Shown here one piece after another: positions 7,496 through 16,698 of a stretch of DNA of 64,000 nucleotides. The notes beneath the pieces were generated by a model. That model was not told the origin of the DNA. It did no database searches and saw only the letters and a program-made list of their open reading frames with translations. Position 1 is the first letter of the stretch; every line of letters starts with the position of its first letter. The position numbers and the translations under genes are program-made. The stretch is taken from NCBI GenBank assembly GCA_016875195.1, contig VGRY01000010.1, forward strand, positions 1 through 64,000, read 5' to 3'. This DNA comes from Deltaproteobacteria bacterium. GTDB taxonomy: Bacteria; Desulfobacterota; BSN033; UBA1163.

Positions 7496-8800
7496 ATGAA
7501 AGTAAGATGGTGCGTTGGATTGATTTTGGTATTACTCCTCTTTACAGGAGTAACCTGGGCCCAGGAATCCCAGAAACCGCTTACGCTTGAGGAGAGCATT
7601 AAAATTGCTCTGGAGCGAAATTTGAGACTCCATTCCTCGATGGAAGGCGTAGCAGGAGCGGAGTTCAGGAGAAGGGCAGCTCAGACCGATTTTTTTGCGA
7701 AATGGACAGGGCAATATGCTCATACCTATTATAACAGCCCAACGACTATTGGTTCAGGAGTGAGTGGATCTGGAGCCGAAAGAAGTGTTTACAATTTAGG
7801 CACGACCGTCAACCAGCCATTATTTGCGGGAGGATCCATTCGTGCAAATTATCGAAACGAAAAGTTGGGAGTGGATATCTCCAAAACGGATGTGGAAACG
7901 GTTAAAAGGGACATCGTCTTACAGGCGAGAGAAGGATACTTCGATATCTTGAGGGCCGAAAAATTCCTGGATGTGGCCCGCCAAACAGTTAAACAATTCT
8001 CTGCCCAGCTCGAGGTGACCAAGGCCTTCTTCGAAGTAGGGATTGTACCCAAGAATGATGTTCTTCAGGCAGAAGTGAGACTCGCCAATGCAAGGCAAGG
8101 GTTGGTCAGGGCTGAGAATGATGTCGTCCTGACAAAATCCTCATTTAATTCATTGCTCCGAAATGATATTAATGCTCCCCTGCAGATCATCGATATCCTC
8201 GGTTACAGTCCCTTTCCTCTCCAGTTTGAAGACTCTTTGAAAGAAGCATTGGAGAGGAGGCCTGAAATAAAAGGCGCAACCCTAAGGGTCGAGCAGGCCA
8301 AGGAAGGGGTTAAGATTGCGAAGAGCGGGTTTTTTCCCACGATCAATCTTTTCGGCAATTATTCCCGATTTTCAGAGGAACCGTCGCTCATGGGCGATCT
8401 TCGGAGTGAGAGATGGACGATTCAAACCTTAGCCACCATCACCCTTGGGGACTGGGGAAAGACAGGTTACAGGGTGGGTGAGAGCAAAGTGAGAGTGTCG
8501 CAGTCGGAAGATTTTAAGGTTCAGTTGATCGAAGGGATTACTTTGGAGGTAAAAAATAATTACCAAACTATGCTGGTCGCTGAAAAGAATATAAGCGTCG
8601 CTGAGAAAGCCATCGAACAGGCTGAAGAGAATTTGAGGATGAACGAGGAACGGTATAAACATCAGGTGGCTACCGCCACGGATGTTCTCGATGCAGTGAC
8701 CTTATTGGCACAGGCGAGGGTGAATTACTACGGGGCTTTGAGCGATTTTAATGTCGTCAAAGCAAGACTGGAACGATCCATGGGAAGGATATATCCGTAA
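7496..8800 (+). CDS. TolC family outer membrane efflux protein
   Basis: The 434-residue protein starts with a cleavable signal peptide (MKVRWCVGLILVLLLFTGVT then WAQ) and has the TolC duplicated coiled-coil arrangement: LTLEESIKIALERN near the N-terminus and long Ala/Glu/Gln-rich helices such as VAEKAIEQAEENLRMNEERY near the C-terminus. It would trimerise into the outer-membrane channel of the tripartite pump encoded downstream. It begins four bases after the TetR stop with a GGAGGAAA site. Confidence 0.92.
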   Translation: MKVRWCVGLILVLLLFTGVTWAQESQKPLTLEESIKIALERNLRLHSSMEGVAGAEFRRRAAQTDFFAKWTGQYAHTYYNSPTTIGSGVSGSGAERSVYNLGTTVNQPLFAGGSIRANYRNEKLGVDISKTDVETVKRDIVLQAREGYFDILRAEKFLDVARQTVKQFSAQLEVTKAFFEVGIVPKNDVLQAEVRLANARQGLVRAENDVVLTKSSFNSLLRNDINAPLQIIDILGYSPFPLQFEDSLKEALERRPEIKGATLRVEQAKEGVKIAKSGFFPTINLFGNYSRFSEEPSLMGDLRSERWTIQTLATITLGDWGKTGYRVGESKVRVSQSEDFKVQLIEGITLEVKNNYQTMLVAEKNISVAEKAIEQAEENLRMNEERYKHQVATATDVLDAVTLLAQARVNYYGALSDFNVVKARLERSMGRIYP

Positions 8801-8811
8801 TTCCCCGATAT

Positions 8812-8859
8812 AACCCCACCTCGCCTCCCCTTAGATTAAGGGGAGGAAGGGAGGGGTTA
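8812..8859. repeat. CCCCTT/AAGGGG palindromic intergenic repeat (copy 1)
   Basis: This imperfect palindrome centres on CCCCTTAGATTAAGGGG and is flanked by AACCCC and GGGGTT. Relatives lie at 16397-16430, 55935-55982 and 56412-56451. It sits between the TolC and adaptor genes of one operon. Confidence 0.6.
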
Positions 8860-8927
8860 ATATAAGGCAGGGAATACAGAAGTGAACGAAGATCAATGAA
8901 AGGCGGATATACAAGATAGGAACGAAT

Positions 8928-10046
8928 ATGAAGAAGTTAATCATATTATTGCTAATGTCCGGTTTGATCGGCGGGTGTGGGTCGAAGGAATCGGCCAGTG
9001 TTGAAAAACCTTCAATGGCTGCAGTCCAGATCTCGGAAGAGAGACAGGTGGAGGTAGCAGAGGTTGTTCCGAGGCCTATCTCCTACACGCTTTCAGCCGT
9101 GGGGGGTCTTAAAACTCCTGAACATGTGACGATCAGCCCCAAAAAGGCAGGAATCATTGAGAAGATCTCAGTCAGGGAAGGCGAAAGGGTTCGAAAGGGG
9201 CAGGTTCTGGTTCAATTAGATGATATGGATGCAAAGCTCCAGGTGGAGAGGGCAGCAGCAAGAGTGATGGAGGCTGAGGCTTCGCTGGAAACAAACCGGA
9301 ACACACTGCTCCGATATCAGAAACTCCTCGAATCGAAAGTCATTCCTCAACAGACGTTTGATGACATCAGCCTGAGGGTGAAACTGGATGAGGCGAGATT
9401 GGCGCTGGCAAGAACTGAATTGAATCTGGCAAAACAGAACCTTCAGGATCATCGGATCATCTCTCCCATTGAAGGGGTGATCAATCTTAAAATCGCTTCT
9501 CTCGGAGAGCACGTGAATGTGGCGCCCAAAGATGAAATCCTGACCATTGTCCAGATGGACCCGCTGGAATTGGAATTTTATGTGCCTGAGAATTGGGCGG
9601 GGAGGATTCGCCAGGGCAGCCAGATTCAATTCTCAATCAAGGCATTCAACGACGAGAAGCATTCGGCCACGCTTCAATTTATCAGCCCGACGGCTGATCC
9701 GGCAACCCGGAATGTGAAGATGAAAGCCATGGCCCCCAATCCCCATCACCGGCTAAAACCTGGTTTTTTTGCCGAGGTTACCCTTCCTGCTGGAACCAAT
9801 CCCAATGGCATTGCCATTCCAGAGTCTGCCCTTTTCAGCCAAGAGGGAAAGACCTTTGCCTTTGTGGTGAGGGAAGGAGTTGCCCTTCGGAGAGAAGTCG
9901 AAACCGGAACCCGCTTTAATGGAAAGGTGGAGATTAACAAAGGGATTCAGAAGGGGGAACGGATTGTCACCATCGGACACGAACAACTCACCGAAGGAAT
10001 GAAAGTTAAAATAAGCACCAAATCCCAAGCACCAAATCCCAAATAG
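8928..10046 (+). CDS. RND efflux periplasmic adaptor (membrane fusion lipoprotein)
   Basis: The 372-residue protein has a lipoprotein signal peptide with lipobox LIGGC (Cys at residue 17), so it should be anchored in the inner membrane facing the periplasm. The HlyD/MFP pattern follows: a lipoyl-like half (IEKISVREGERVRKGQVLVQ), a coiled-coil hairpin at residues ~100-165, the second lipoyl half (HRIISPIEGVINLKIASLGE) and beta-barrel and membrane-proximal domains. It bridges the RND pump and the TolC-like channel. Sequence specificity for the exported substrate cannot be deduced. Confidence 0.93.
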   Translation: MKKLIILLLMSGLIGGCGSKESASVEKPSMAAVQISEERQVEVAEVVPRPISYTLSAVGGLKTPEHVTISPKKAGIIEKISVREGERVRKGQVLVQLDDMDAKLQVERAAARVMEAEASLETNRNTLLRYQKLLESKVIPQQTFDDISLRVKLDEARLALARTELNLAKQNLQDHRIISPIEGVINLKIASLGEHVNVAPKDEILTIVQMDPLELEFYVPENWAGRIRQGSQIQFSIKAFNDEKHSATLQFISPTADPATRNVKMKAMAPNPHHRLKPGFFAEVTLPAGTNPNGIAIPESALFSQEGKTFAFVVREGVALRREVETGTRFNGKVEINKGIQKGERIVTIGHEQLTEGMKVKISTKSQAPNPK

Positions 10047-10169
10047 GTTGCGGACAACAGTTGTTTTTATGGAATAGTGGAATAAGGGAATAATGCGGAA
10101 GAATTTGAAGATACATGCAGTAACCCAGTATTCCAATATTCCATCATTCCATTTTTCCTTGGAGATTTT

Positions 10170-13100
10170 ATGTTTCTTTCCGATACTTCTGTTAAGCGAC
10201 CCGTCGTCGCCACGATCATCACGTTAGCCCTTGTCTTTTTTGGAATCCTCGGATACCAGCGCATTGGCATTGACCTCTTTCCTGAAGTCGATTTTCCTTA
10301 TGTCACAGTCACCACGACCCTGTTTGGCGCTGCACCGGAGGTGATGGATACAGATGTGACCGATCCGATTGAGGAGCAGGTCAACACCATCGAAGGCGTC
10401 AAGCATATTACCTCCTCGAGCGGATATGGTTTTTCACAGGTGGTGGTTGAATTCGAACTTTACCGTGATATCGATTCCGCCATTCAAGATGTGAGGGCAA
10501 AGGTCGATCTGGCAAGAAGGAAACTTCCTACGGATATCGATCCGCCCATCATTGATAAATTCGACATCAATGCCATTCCCATTATCTGGCTTTCCATGAA
10601 GGGCAACCTGCCTCTCCAGCGATTGGGGATGATTGCTGACGAGGTGCTAAGGCCTCAGTTAGAGTCCATCCAGGGAGTGGGAACGATCAACCTGGATGGC
10701 TATGCGAAAAGAGAGATACGGGTTTGGCTCGACGGAAAGAAATTGGAAGCCCACCGGCTCACTTCAAATGATATCGCACGGGCTTTTCAGATCAAGAATG
10801 TTGAACTTCCCGGCGGGATCATCGAGAGCGTGGACCGTGAGTTTACCGTCCGCAACCTGGGCGAACTTCGAAATATCGAGGAATTCAACAATCTGATCAT
10901 CAACTATCAGAATGGAGCGCCCATCCGCCTGAAGGATGTCGGTTGGACCGAGGACGGGACAGAACCGGTTCGCTCCATGGCCAGGTTTAACCGGATGCCT
11001 GCCATTGGATTGAGCATTGTTCCCCGCTCCGGAGCCAATGTGGTGGAGGTGGCACGGGCCGTCAAATCGAAACTGGGAGAGATGAACAAAGCCCTTCCTC
11101 CCGGGGTCGAGGTCTCCGTCTCCTTTGACAGTTCCTTTTTCATTGAAGAAGCGATTGCTGATGTGGGATACGATGTCTTCCTGGGCGGGGTCCTGGCCGC
11201 AGGAGTGATGTTCTTCTTTCTTCTCAGCCTCCGGAGCACGATCATCACGGCCCTTGCGATCCCGACCTCTCTGATCGCCAGTTTCGGCATCATGCATTTT
11301 ATGGGGTTTACGCGAAACTATATGACGATGCTCGCCCTCTCCATGATGGTGGGGGTGGTCATTGATGATGCGATCATCGTCCTTGAAAATATCTACCGTC
11401 ACATGGAAGAGGGCAAGGATCCGAAGAGTGCGGCCAGAGATGGGGCAAGGGAGATCGCTTTCGCCGCCACTGCAGCCACCTTTTCCATTGCCGCTGTCTT
11501 CATTCCAGTGGCCTTCATGGGGGGAATCATCGGAAGGTTCTTCTACCAGTTCGGTGTGACGGTAGCGGCCTCGGTCATCGCCTCACTGGTCATTGCGCTG
11601 ATCCTGATCCCCATGCTCTGCTCCAGATTTCTTAAGGTGGAACAGAAGAGGAGCAGACTGACCCATCTTTTTGAACGAGGCTATGAGGGGCTGGAGGGCC
11701 AATACCGCAAGACTCTCGCCTTCTGCCTGCGACATCGGTGGATCATCGTGCTTGTGGCGACCGTGATCTTTTTTGGAAGTGTGGCCCTCTTGGCAAATCT
11801 GAAGAGGGAATTCGTTCCCAAATCGGATGAGAGCCGTTTCCTCATCCACCTGGAAACTCCGACCGGGTCCACCCTGCAGTACACCGATGATAAAATGAGA
11901 AGGCTGGAAACCCTGGTGCTTAACCTGTCTGAAATGAAAAACATCTTTTCAACGATCGGGGTGGGAACACGCAAAGAGGTAAATAAAGGGGTCTTGCTGG
12001 TTGCCCTGAAGGACCGCGGGGAGAGGAACCGAACACAACATGAGGTCATGGCCGGACTGCGCGAGGAAGTTCGGGGAATTCCAGGGTGCAAGATCTATAT
12101 CGAAGACTTCGAGCCTGTGGCTGTCGGGGGAAGGCGAGGAGCTCCGCTGCAGTTTGATATCAAAGGACCTGATGTCAAAGGGCTGGAATCAATCTCCAGC
12201 CAGATCATGGCGGAGATGATGAAACGTCCTGGGTTTGTAGATGTGAGCAGTGATCTCGAATTGACGAAACCCGAAGTCAGGATCTTTATCGACCGGAATA
12301 AGGCATCCGATGTGGGCGTGGATGTCCGTGAGATCTCATCCGTGGTCCGGCAGATGATCGGAGGCCAGGAGGTCTCCAAGTTCAAGGATGTCGAAAGGGC
12401 CAAACGCTATGATGTCAGGGTTAGATTGATCAAGGACCAGAGAATGAACCCTGAAGACATCGCACAGATCTCCCTCCGGACCCCCAGGGGTGGATTGATC
12501 AAACTGGCCCAGGTTATCAAGGTGGAAGAGGGGATCGGGCCCAATTTGATCAACCGCAAAGACAGGCAGCGAAGCGCCACCATCTATGCGGATACAGCCG
12601 GCGGAAAGGCGCTGGGTGAAGCGATTGATGAAATGGAAGCGTTGGCCAAGCAGATCATCCCTACAGGATATTCCCACAGCTTTTTCGGTCAGGCAGAGGC
12701 ATTTAAAGAATCTTTCCGCTACCTGCTCCAGGCCTTGATCCAGGCCATTATCATCATCTATATGGTCCTGGCCATGCAGTTCAACAGTTTTCTCCATCCC
12801 CTCACGGTGATGCTCGCCCTGCCCCTGAGCACGGCAGGAGCGTTTAGTGCCCTGTATCTGACGGGCGATTCCATCTCGATTATCAGCATGATCGGCATGA
12901 TCACCCTGACGGCTCTGGTCGTGAAGAATTCCATTCTGTTAGTAGATTATACAAACACATTGATCGAAAAAGGGATGGAGAGGAACGCAGCCGTGCTTCA
13001 AGCGGCGCCAGTGAGGCTTCGGCCTATCCTGATGACGGCGGTGACTACGATGTTAGGGGTTCTTCCGGTGGCCCTAGGTTATAGCGCCGGAGGCGAATTG

Positions 13101-13241
13101 AGAGCGGGGATGGGCCGGGCCACTTTTGGCGGAATGTTCGCTTCAACCCTGCTGACACTGTTTGTTGTGCCAGTTGCCTACACCATTATGGATGATTTAC
13201 AGCTTGGGGTAAAAAGGCTTTTTAAAGGGGAAAAGGCATAG
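10170..13241 (+). CDS. RND superfamily efflux pump (AcrB/HAE1-like permease)
   Basis: The 1023-residue protein has the two-repeat RND architecture: a first TM helix (VVATIITLALVFFGILGY), a ~300-residue periplasmic porter loop, TM2-7, a second loop and TM8-12. The proton-relay Asp pair is visible in TM4 (GVVIDDAIIVLENIYRHMEE), as is the TM6 motif PVAFMGGIIGRFF. Length and motifs fit the multidrug HAE1 class better than the heavy-metal CzcA class. It forms a tripartite exporter with the two preceding genes. The 123-bp gap before it contains an imperfect palindrome of GGAATA/TATTCC words. Confidence 0.93.
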   Translation: MFLSDTSVKRPVVATIITLALVFFGILGYQRIGIDLFPEVDFPYVTVTTTLFGAAPEVMDTDVTDPIEEQVNTIEGVKHITSSSGYGFSQVVVEFELYRDIDSAIQDVRAKVDLARRKLPTDIDPPIIDKFDINAIPIIWLSMKGNLPLQRLGMIADEVLRPQLESIQGVGTINLDGYAKREIRVWLDGKKLEAHRLTSNDIARAFQIKNVELPGGIIESVDREFTVRNLGELRNIEEFNNLIINYQNGAPIRLKDVGWTEDGTEPVRSMARFNRMPAIGLSIVPRSGANVVEVARAVKSKLGEMNKALPPGVEVSVSFDSSFFIEEAIADVGYDVFLGGVLAAGVMFFFLLSLRSTIITALAIPTSLIASFGIMHFMGFTRNYMTMLALSMMVGVVIDDAIIVLENIYRHMEEGKDPKSAARDGAREIAFAATAATFSIAAVFIPVAFMGGIIGRFFYQFGVTVAASVIASLVIALILIPMLCSRFLKVEQKRSRLTHLFERGYEGLEGQYRKTLAFCLRHRWIIVLVATVIFFGSVALLANLKREFVPKSDESRFLIHLETPTGSTLQYTDDKMRRLETLVLNLSEMKNIFSTIGVGTRKEVNKGVLLVALKDRGERNRTQHEVMAGLREEVRGIPGCKIYIEDFEPVAVGGRRGAPLQFDIKGPDVKGLESISSQIMAEMMKRPGFVDVSSDLELTKPEVRIFIDRNKASDVGVDVREISSVVRQMIGGQEVSKFKDVERAKRYDVRVRLIKDQRMNPEDIAQISLRTPRGGLIKLAQVIKVEEGIGPNLINRKDRQRSATIYADTAGGKALGEAIDEMEALAKQIIPTGYSHSFFGQAEAFKESFRYLLQALIQAIIIIYMVLAMQFNSFLHPLTVMLALPLSTAGAFSALYLTGDSISIISMIGMITLTALVVKNSILLVDYTNTLIEKGMERNAAVLQAAPVRLRPILMTAVTTMLGVLPVALGYSAGGELRAGMGRATFGGMFASTLLTLFVVPVAYTIMDDLQLGVKRLFKGEKA

Positions 13242-13395
13242 ATATTGCAGAGTTATACTGAAATGAGTTAGAAATAAAAACTACAAAATTTGACTTTCAA
13301 ATACTGCCATTCCTGATTAATTCCGGAATCCAGTGTTTTCAATAAGTTAGAAATATTTTGGAGGATGGTTTTCACCAGAGCAACACCCGTTATTT

Positions 13396-13413
13396 TGTCA
13401 ATGCTCATTGACA
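13396..13413. promoter_or_regulatory. 18-bp palindrome overlapping a TTGACA box
   Basis: TGTCAATG, a two-base spacer and CATTGACA form a perfect dyad; its right end includes TTGACA (13408-13413), with a weak TAAGTT -10 at 13431. The gap 13242-13469 otherwise shows nothing recognisable. A repressor site for the downstream transglycosylase is possible. Confidence 0.4.
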
Positions 13414-13469
13414 GCGCAAGCAAGTTCTGGTAAGTTTTTAGTCAGTTATATTCGATTGGAGAGATCAAT

Positions 13470-14072
13470 TTGGTGCAGTTGATTATCACTTCTATTTTTC
13501 TGATTCATCTTGTTCTTTTTTCTGGGACTTCCTATGCTGGCATCTACAAGTGGGTTGACGAAAATGGCGTTATCCATTTCACCAACACTCCCAGAGAATC
13601 CAAGTTCAAACTCTACATTCGAGAAAGCAAAGACGATGTGGGTGAGGGGGAGAATGGGCAGATCCCGGTTACGAATTTGAAAGATGCAACTGCCTATGAT
13701 TCAATCATTCAGGAGTTTTCTAAAAAATATAATGTTGATTTTGCTCTGGTAAAGGCAATGATCCGAGTAGAATCAGGATTTAATCCCCTTGCAGTCTCCA
13801 GAAAAGGGGCAAAGGGATTGATGCAATTGATGCCGGAGACTGCCGCCCGGCTGAATGTTGTCAATGTTTTCAACCCGAGAGAGAATATCGATGGCGGGGT
13901 TCGCTATTTCAAATATCTCCTCTCTCTCTTTAACGATGACCTCCGCCTCTCGCTGGCCGCCTATAATGCGGGTGAGAATATTGTTTCTGAATTGCGATCC
14001 ATCCCACCTTATCGGGAGACGATCGATTATGTTCGGAAGGTGTTAAATTATTACCAATCCTATAAACCCTGA
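13470..14072 (+). CDS. Lytic transglycosylase with DUF4124 and SLT domains
   Basis: The 200-residue exported protein has a signal peptide (residues 1-23, ending TSYA), a short DUF4124 domain (IYKWVDENGVIHFTNTPRE) and an SLT lytic transglycosylase domain at residues ~80-195. The catalytic Glu is in IRVESGFNPLAVS, followed by GAKGLMQLMPETA and the AAYNAG signature. It cleaves the glycan strand of peptidoglycan with formation of 1,6-anhydromuramic acid. TTG at 13470 is preferred because GGAGAG lies seven bases upstream; GTG at 13473 is an alternative. Confidence 0.9.
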   Translation: MVQLIITSIFLIHLVLFSGTSYAGIYKWVDENGVIHFTNTPRESKFKLYIRESKDDVGEGENGQIPVTNLKDATAYDSIIQEFSKKYNVDFALVKAMIRVESGFNPLAVSRKGAKGLMQLMPETAARLNVVNVFNPRENIDGGVRYFKYLLSLFNDDLRLSLAAYNAGENIVSELRSIPPYRETIDYVRKVLNYYQSYKP

Positions 14073-14090
14073 TTGATTAGCCTGATATCA

Positions 14091-14654
14091 ATGGAAAAAA
14101 TGAGTTACCAGCAGATGATGAGCCTCCCGATCGGGGTGACGGTCATCCGGATCTTGGCCATTCCCGTTATCCTCCTGCTTCTCTTTATGAATGGCAGGAC
14201 CTTTCAGATCATTACAGCGATTGTCTTTCTCCTGGTGTCCTTGACCGATACACTGGACGGTTATTTGGCCAGACGCTGGAAGATGGTGACAACCCTGGGA
14301 AAGTTTCTGGATCCCCTTGCCGACAAACTCCTCATTGTCACAGCCCTGATCGCCCTGATCTCCGCAAGGGGGATTCCTTCCTGGATGGTGATTGTCATCG
14401 TCGGAAGGGAGATCGCGGTGACCGGATTGAGAGGGATCGCCATCTCCGAAGGGATCGTTATTTCCCCAAGCCTGATCGGGAAATATAAGACCGCCTTTGA
14501 GATGACCTCCATCTCTTGTCTGATTTTGAACGGTCCCTACCTGGGGGTAGATTTTCATCTGGTCGGAATGATCCTTCTCTGGGTGGCGCTGTTTTTGGCT
14601 GTCCTCTCAGGGTTCGATTATTTCAAAAAGTTTCTGAAAACGATCGTCGTGTAG
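14091..14654 (+). CDS. pgsA: CDP-diacylglycerol--glycerol-3-phosphate 3-phosphatidyltransferase
   Basis: The ~187-residue integral membrane enzyme makes phosphatidylglycerol phosphate, the first step to phosphatidylglycerol and cardiolipin. The CDP-alcohol phosphatidyltransferase signature is complete: DTLDGYLARRWK followed by GKFLDPLADK, matching DGx2ARx8Gx3Dx3D. Several hydrophobic helices follow. The frame extends to a TTG at 14073 directly after the transglycosylase stop, but ATG 14091 or 14100 better matches the family N-terminus. Confidence 0.92.
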   Translation: MEKMSYQQMMSLPIGVTVIRILAIPVILLLLFMNGRTFQIITAIVFLLVSLTDTLDGYLARRWKMVTTLGKFLDPLADKLLIVTALIALISARGIPSWMVIVIVGREIAVTGLRGIAISEGIVISPSLIGKYKTAFEMTSISCLILNGPYLGVDFHLVGMILLWVALFLAVLSGFDYFKKFLKTIVV

Positions 14655-14701
14655 GGGCAATTCATGAATTGCCTCTACAGGGAACCCCGAACTGTTCAGA
14701 C

Positions 14702-14731
14702 TTGACATTGCCTACCCAAACTTGTTATTTT
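14702..14731 (+). promoter_or_regulatory. Promoter for the tRNA-Gly/tRNA-Cys pair
   Basis: TTGACA at 14702-14707 and TATTTT at 14726-14731 are 18 bases apart, with TG just upstream of the -10 in the extended arrangement. The predicted start falls a few bases before the mature tRNA-Gly at 14745. Confidence 0.6.
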
Positions 14732-14744
14732 TTTACGTAACACT

Positions 14745-14819
<75 letters not shown>

Positions 14820-14822
14820 AAA

Positions 14823-14897
14823 GGCGGCATAGCCAAGTGGTAAGGCGACGGTCTGCAAAACCGTTATTCACCGGTTCAAATCCGGTTGCCGCCTCCA
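14823..14897 (+). tRNA. tRNA-Cys (GCA)
   Basis: Acceptor GGCGGCA pairs with TGCCGCC, the anticodon loop CTGCAAA gives GCA, the T arm is CCGGTTCAAATCCGG, and CCA is encoded. It follows tRNA-Gly by three bases, so both come from one precursor. Confidence 0.97.
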
Positions 14898-14907
14898 GAA
14901 AAAAATC

Positions 14908-14956
14908 AAAGGGCTCAGGGTAATTGTTATTACCTTGGAGCCCTTTTTTATTTTTT
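14908..14956 (+). terminator. Rho-independent terminator of the tRNA operon
   Basis: AAAGGGCTC pairs with GAGCCCTTT, with an inner GGTAA/TTACC stem, and a T-rich run follows. It lies 11 bases after tRNA-Cys. Confidence 0.9.
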
Positions 14957-15176
14957 CTGATCCAACATGAATAGGAAGATCTGGAAGGTTTCACCGAAAA
15001 AAGTAGTAGAGGTAGAGGCTTGTATTATACGCCGATATCTAATATTCTACGTATAACTATTGTTCAGACTTGGAGAAAATTGATTCTATTGTAGCAAAAA
15101 AGGGTCTCCTTTCCTCGCAGTTAACCGTTGAGGATTGGGCGGAAAGAGATGGGTGGCGGGAAAAGCTTCAAATTGG

Positions 15177-16259
15177 TTAGAAAGTGATGGCCAGGGTGAC
15201 GGAACCGAAGAGCTGGCTCTGGTCCTGTCCATCAAATTCTTTAGTCCTGTAAACGTGGGCATAGCTGAGTTTAATACGTTTGTACACAATGGAAAACCCT
15301 GCGGCCATGTCAGTCACCCATTGTTTTCTATGAACACGGTGGCTGTCTTTCCAGGTATTTCCATCTAAGAAGATATTCCGGGCCACGAATCGGCCGTCCA
15401 CATCAGCGAATAGATGAAATCCGAAGTTTTTTCTGGGACGAAGCCTGGGATCCGCCTGATCAACAGGCGCTTCGATGCCGCTTGCCGATCGGATGAATGA
15501 GGTGCCAAAGTCAAGGGGAAGATTGTAACCAAATCGTACCTCTCCGCCAATGTTAGCGTAAGTGGATACGTTACCAGCAACTACGCCGAGATGAGGAATG
15601 AAATCAGCGCCAAACCCTCCACCTACATTTTTGCTCAAAAGCCGCCAGTTACGCTGCCAACCGATGTTGATGCCCGGTTCGTTTCTGAGTTGATGACGCC
15701 AGCCTTTCGGATCTTTGCTCTCAACCCATCTATGGACAATTCTCTGTGTCTCTTCTGCCAGCGATGCTGGCCCTACAATTCCCATCGCCACTTCAAAGAC
15801 ATCCAGTTTTTCTGTGTTTTTAACGTGAAAGGTTAGGGCAAGATAGGTCCAACCTGCATAGGGACGGTCGTCTTTGATCAGGTCCCTTCTGGAAATATTT
15901 TCCGGGGTATAGATGTTCTGCCCCACAGAGAGGCCTATATTACGCTGGTAGCCAGGTCGGTTGACTAGGGGGAGTTTCCTGATAATGGGCAGCCCCCATC
16001 GTGGAAGACGCGTATCTTCATCGTACTCTGTCAGGTCCTGGGAGATCCATGTGAGACGGAAGGCATTTGTGTAGTGGCGATCCGTACCTCCGAAGTAATC
16101 ATTTTCAAGATAAAAGACAAGAGTCTGATTTTTATCTACCGGGTCGGCATGAGCCGTTGATAAAAAGAGAAGAGGAGCTAAAGCAATGATCGAAAGAAGG
16201 ATGAGAGTGTGTTGGAAAACATTTCTTCGTACAGGGAATCGCAAGCCATGGTTCACCAT
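15177..16259 (-). CDS. LpxR family lipid A 3'-O-deacylase (DUF2219)
   Basis: This ~360-residue outer-membrane beta-barrel protein has the LpxR hallmarks: ENDYFGGTDRHYTNAFRLTW near the mature N-terminus, SVGQNIYTPE, and DDRPYAGWTY. LpxR removes the 3'-acyloxyacyl group of lipid A at the cell surface. A signal peptide (hydrophobic LILLSIIALAPLLFLSTAHA) precedes the barrel. The open frame runs back to a TTG at 16340, but ATG 16259 has GGGAGG six bases upstream and a good promoter just before it, so the longer version is rejected. Function beyond the family is an inference. Confidence 0.88.
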   Translation of the reverse strand: MVNHGLRFPVRRNVFQHTLILLSIIALAPLLFLSTAHADPVDKNQTLVFYLENDYFGGTDRHYTNAFRLTWISQDLTEYDEDTRLPRWGLPIIRKLPLVNRPGYQRNIGLSVGQNIYTPENISRRDLIKDDRPYAGWTYLALTFHVKNTEKLDVFEVAMGIVGPASLAEETQRIVHRWVESKDPKGWRHQLRNEPGINIGWQRNWRLLSKNVGGGFGADFIPHLGVVAGNVSTYANIGGEVRFGYNLPLDFGTSFIRSASGIEAPVDQADPRLRPRKNFGFHLFADVDGRFVARNIFLDGNTWKDSHRVHRKQWVTDMAAGFSIVYKRIKLSYAHVYRTKEFDGQDQSQLFGSVTLAITF

Positions 16260-16284
16260 AGGTTCCTCCCCTCTGTTTTTCGCC

Positions 16285-16313
16285 AATTTATTCGCAAATG
16301 ACAGGGATGTCAA
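16285..16313 (-). promoter_or_regulatory. Sigma-70 promoter for the lpxR-like gene
   Basis: On the minus strand TTGACA (16308-16313) is followed after 17 bases by TAAATT (16285-16290). The start codon at 16259 lies about 20 bases downstream of the expected transcription start. Confidence 0.65.
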
Positions 16314-16396
16314 GGAGGAAATATCATGTATTTTTGACAAGGTAATTCCGTTATATTAAATTAGAAAAGTTCTTCCAGCTTTGATATGGGTGCTTT

Positions 16397-16430
16397 CCCC
16401 CCTCTTAAGTTTAAGAGGGGGGAGGGGGAG
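16397..16430. repeat. CCCCTCTTAA/TTAAGAGGGG palindromic repeat (copy 2)
   Basis: The palindrome CCCCCCTCTTAA with TTAAGAGGGGGG belongs to the family at 8812, 55935 and 56412. A half-copy (CCCCCCACCTCCCC) lies at about 16470-16483. Confidence 0.6.
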
Positions 16431-16489
16431 TTATGAAATTCCTTTAGAATGAGATGGCATTAAAAGTAACCCCCCACCTCCCCTTGAGA

Positions 16490-16613
16490 CTGTGTCGTAA
16501 TGTCATTGCGAGGGAGTGAAACGACCGAAACAATCTCATAACGTATTGATAATTCTGAGATTGCCACGCTCCCTCCGGTCGCTCGCAATGACGAAAAGGG
16601 GATTGCGACACAG
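16490..16613. repeat. Nested inverted repeat (GTCATTGCGAG family)
   Basis: Three nested arm pairs are seen: CTGTGTCG/CGACACAG (16490-16497, 16606-16613), GTCATTGCGAG/CTCGCAATGAC (16502-16512, 16582-16592) and CAATCTC/GAGATTG (16541-16547, 16557-16563). The 124-base unit would fold into one long hairpin. A frame open across it falsely lengthens the LarA-like gene. Confidence 0.8.
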
Positions 16614-16698
16614 CCACCTTCTTAAGAGGAGGTTACCCACTCAATTCCCGGATGAATCATTAAAAAAAATCTCTGAATCAGCTGAAGGGAAGGGTAAG

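Noticed and set aside
10764-11402. Long reverse-strand frames inside the RND pump gene
   Set aside because: They lack ribosome-binding sites and family resemblance, and overlap a clear gene entirely.
16516-16698. N-terminal 61-residue extension of the LarA-like protein
   Set aside because: It translates a GTCATTGCGAG-type palindrome, and a ribosome-binding-site-supported ATG exists at 16699.
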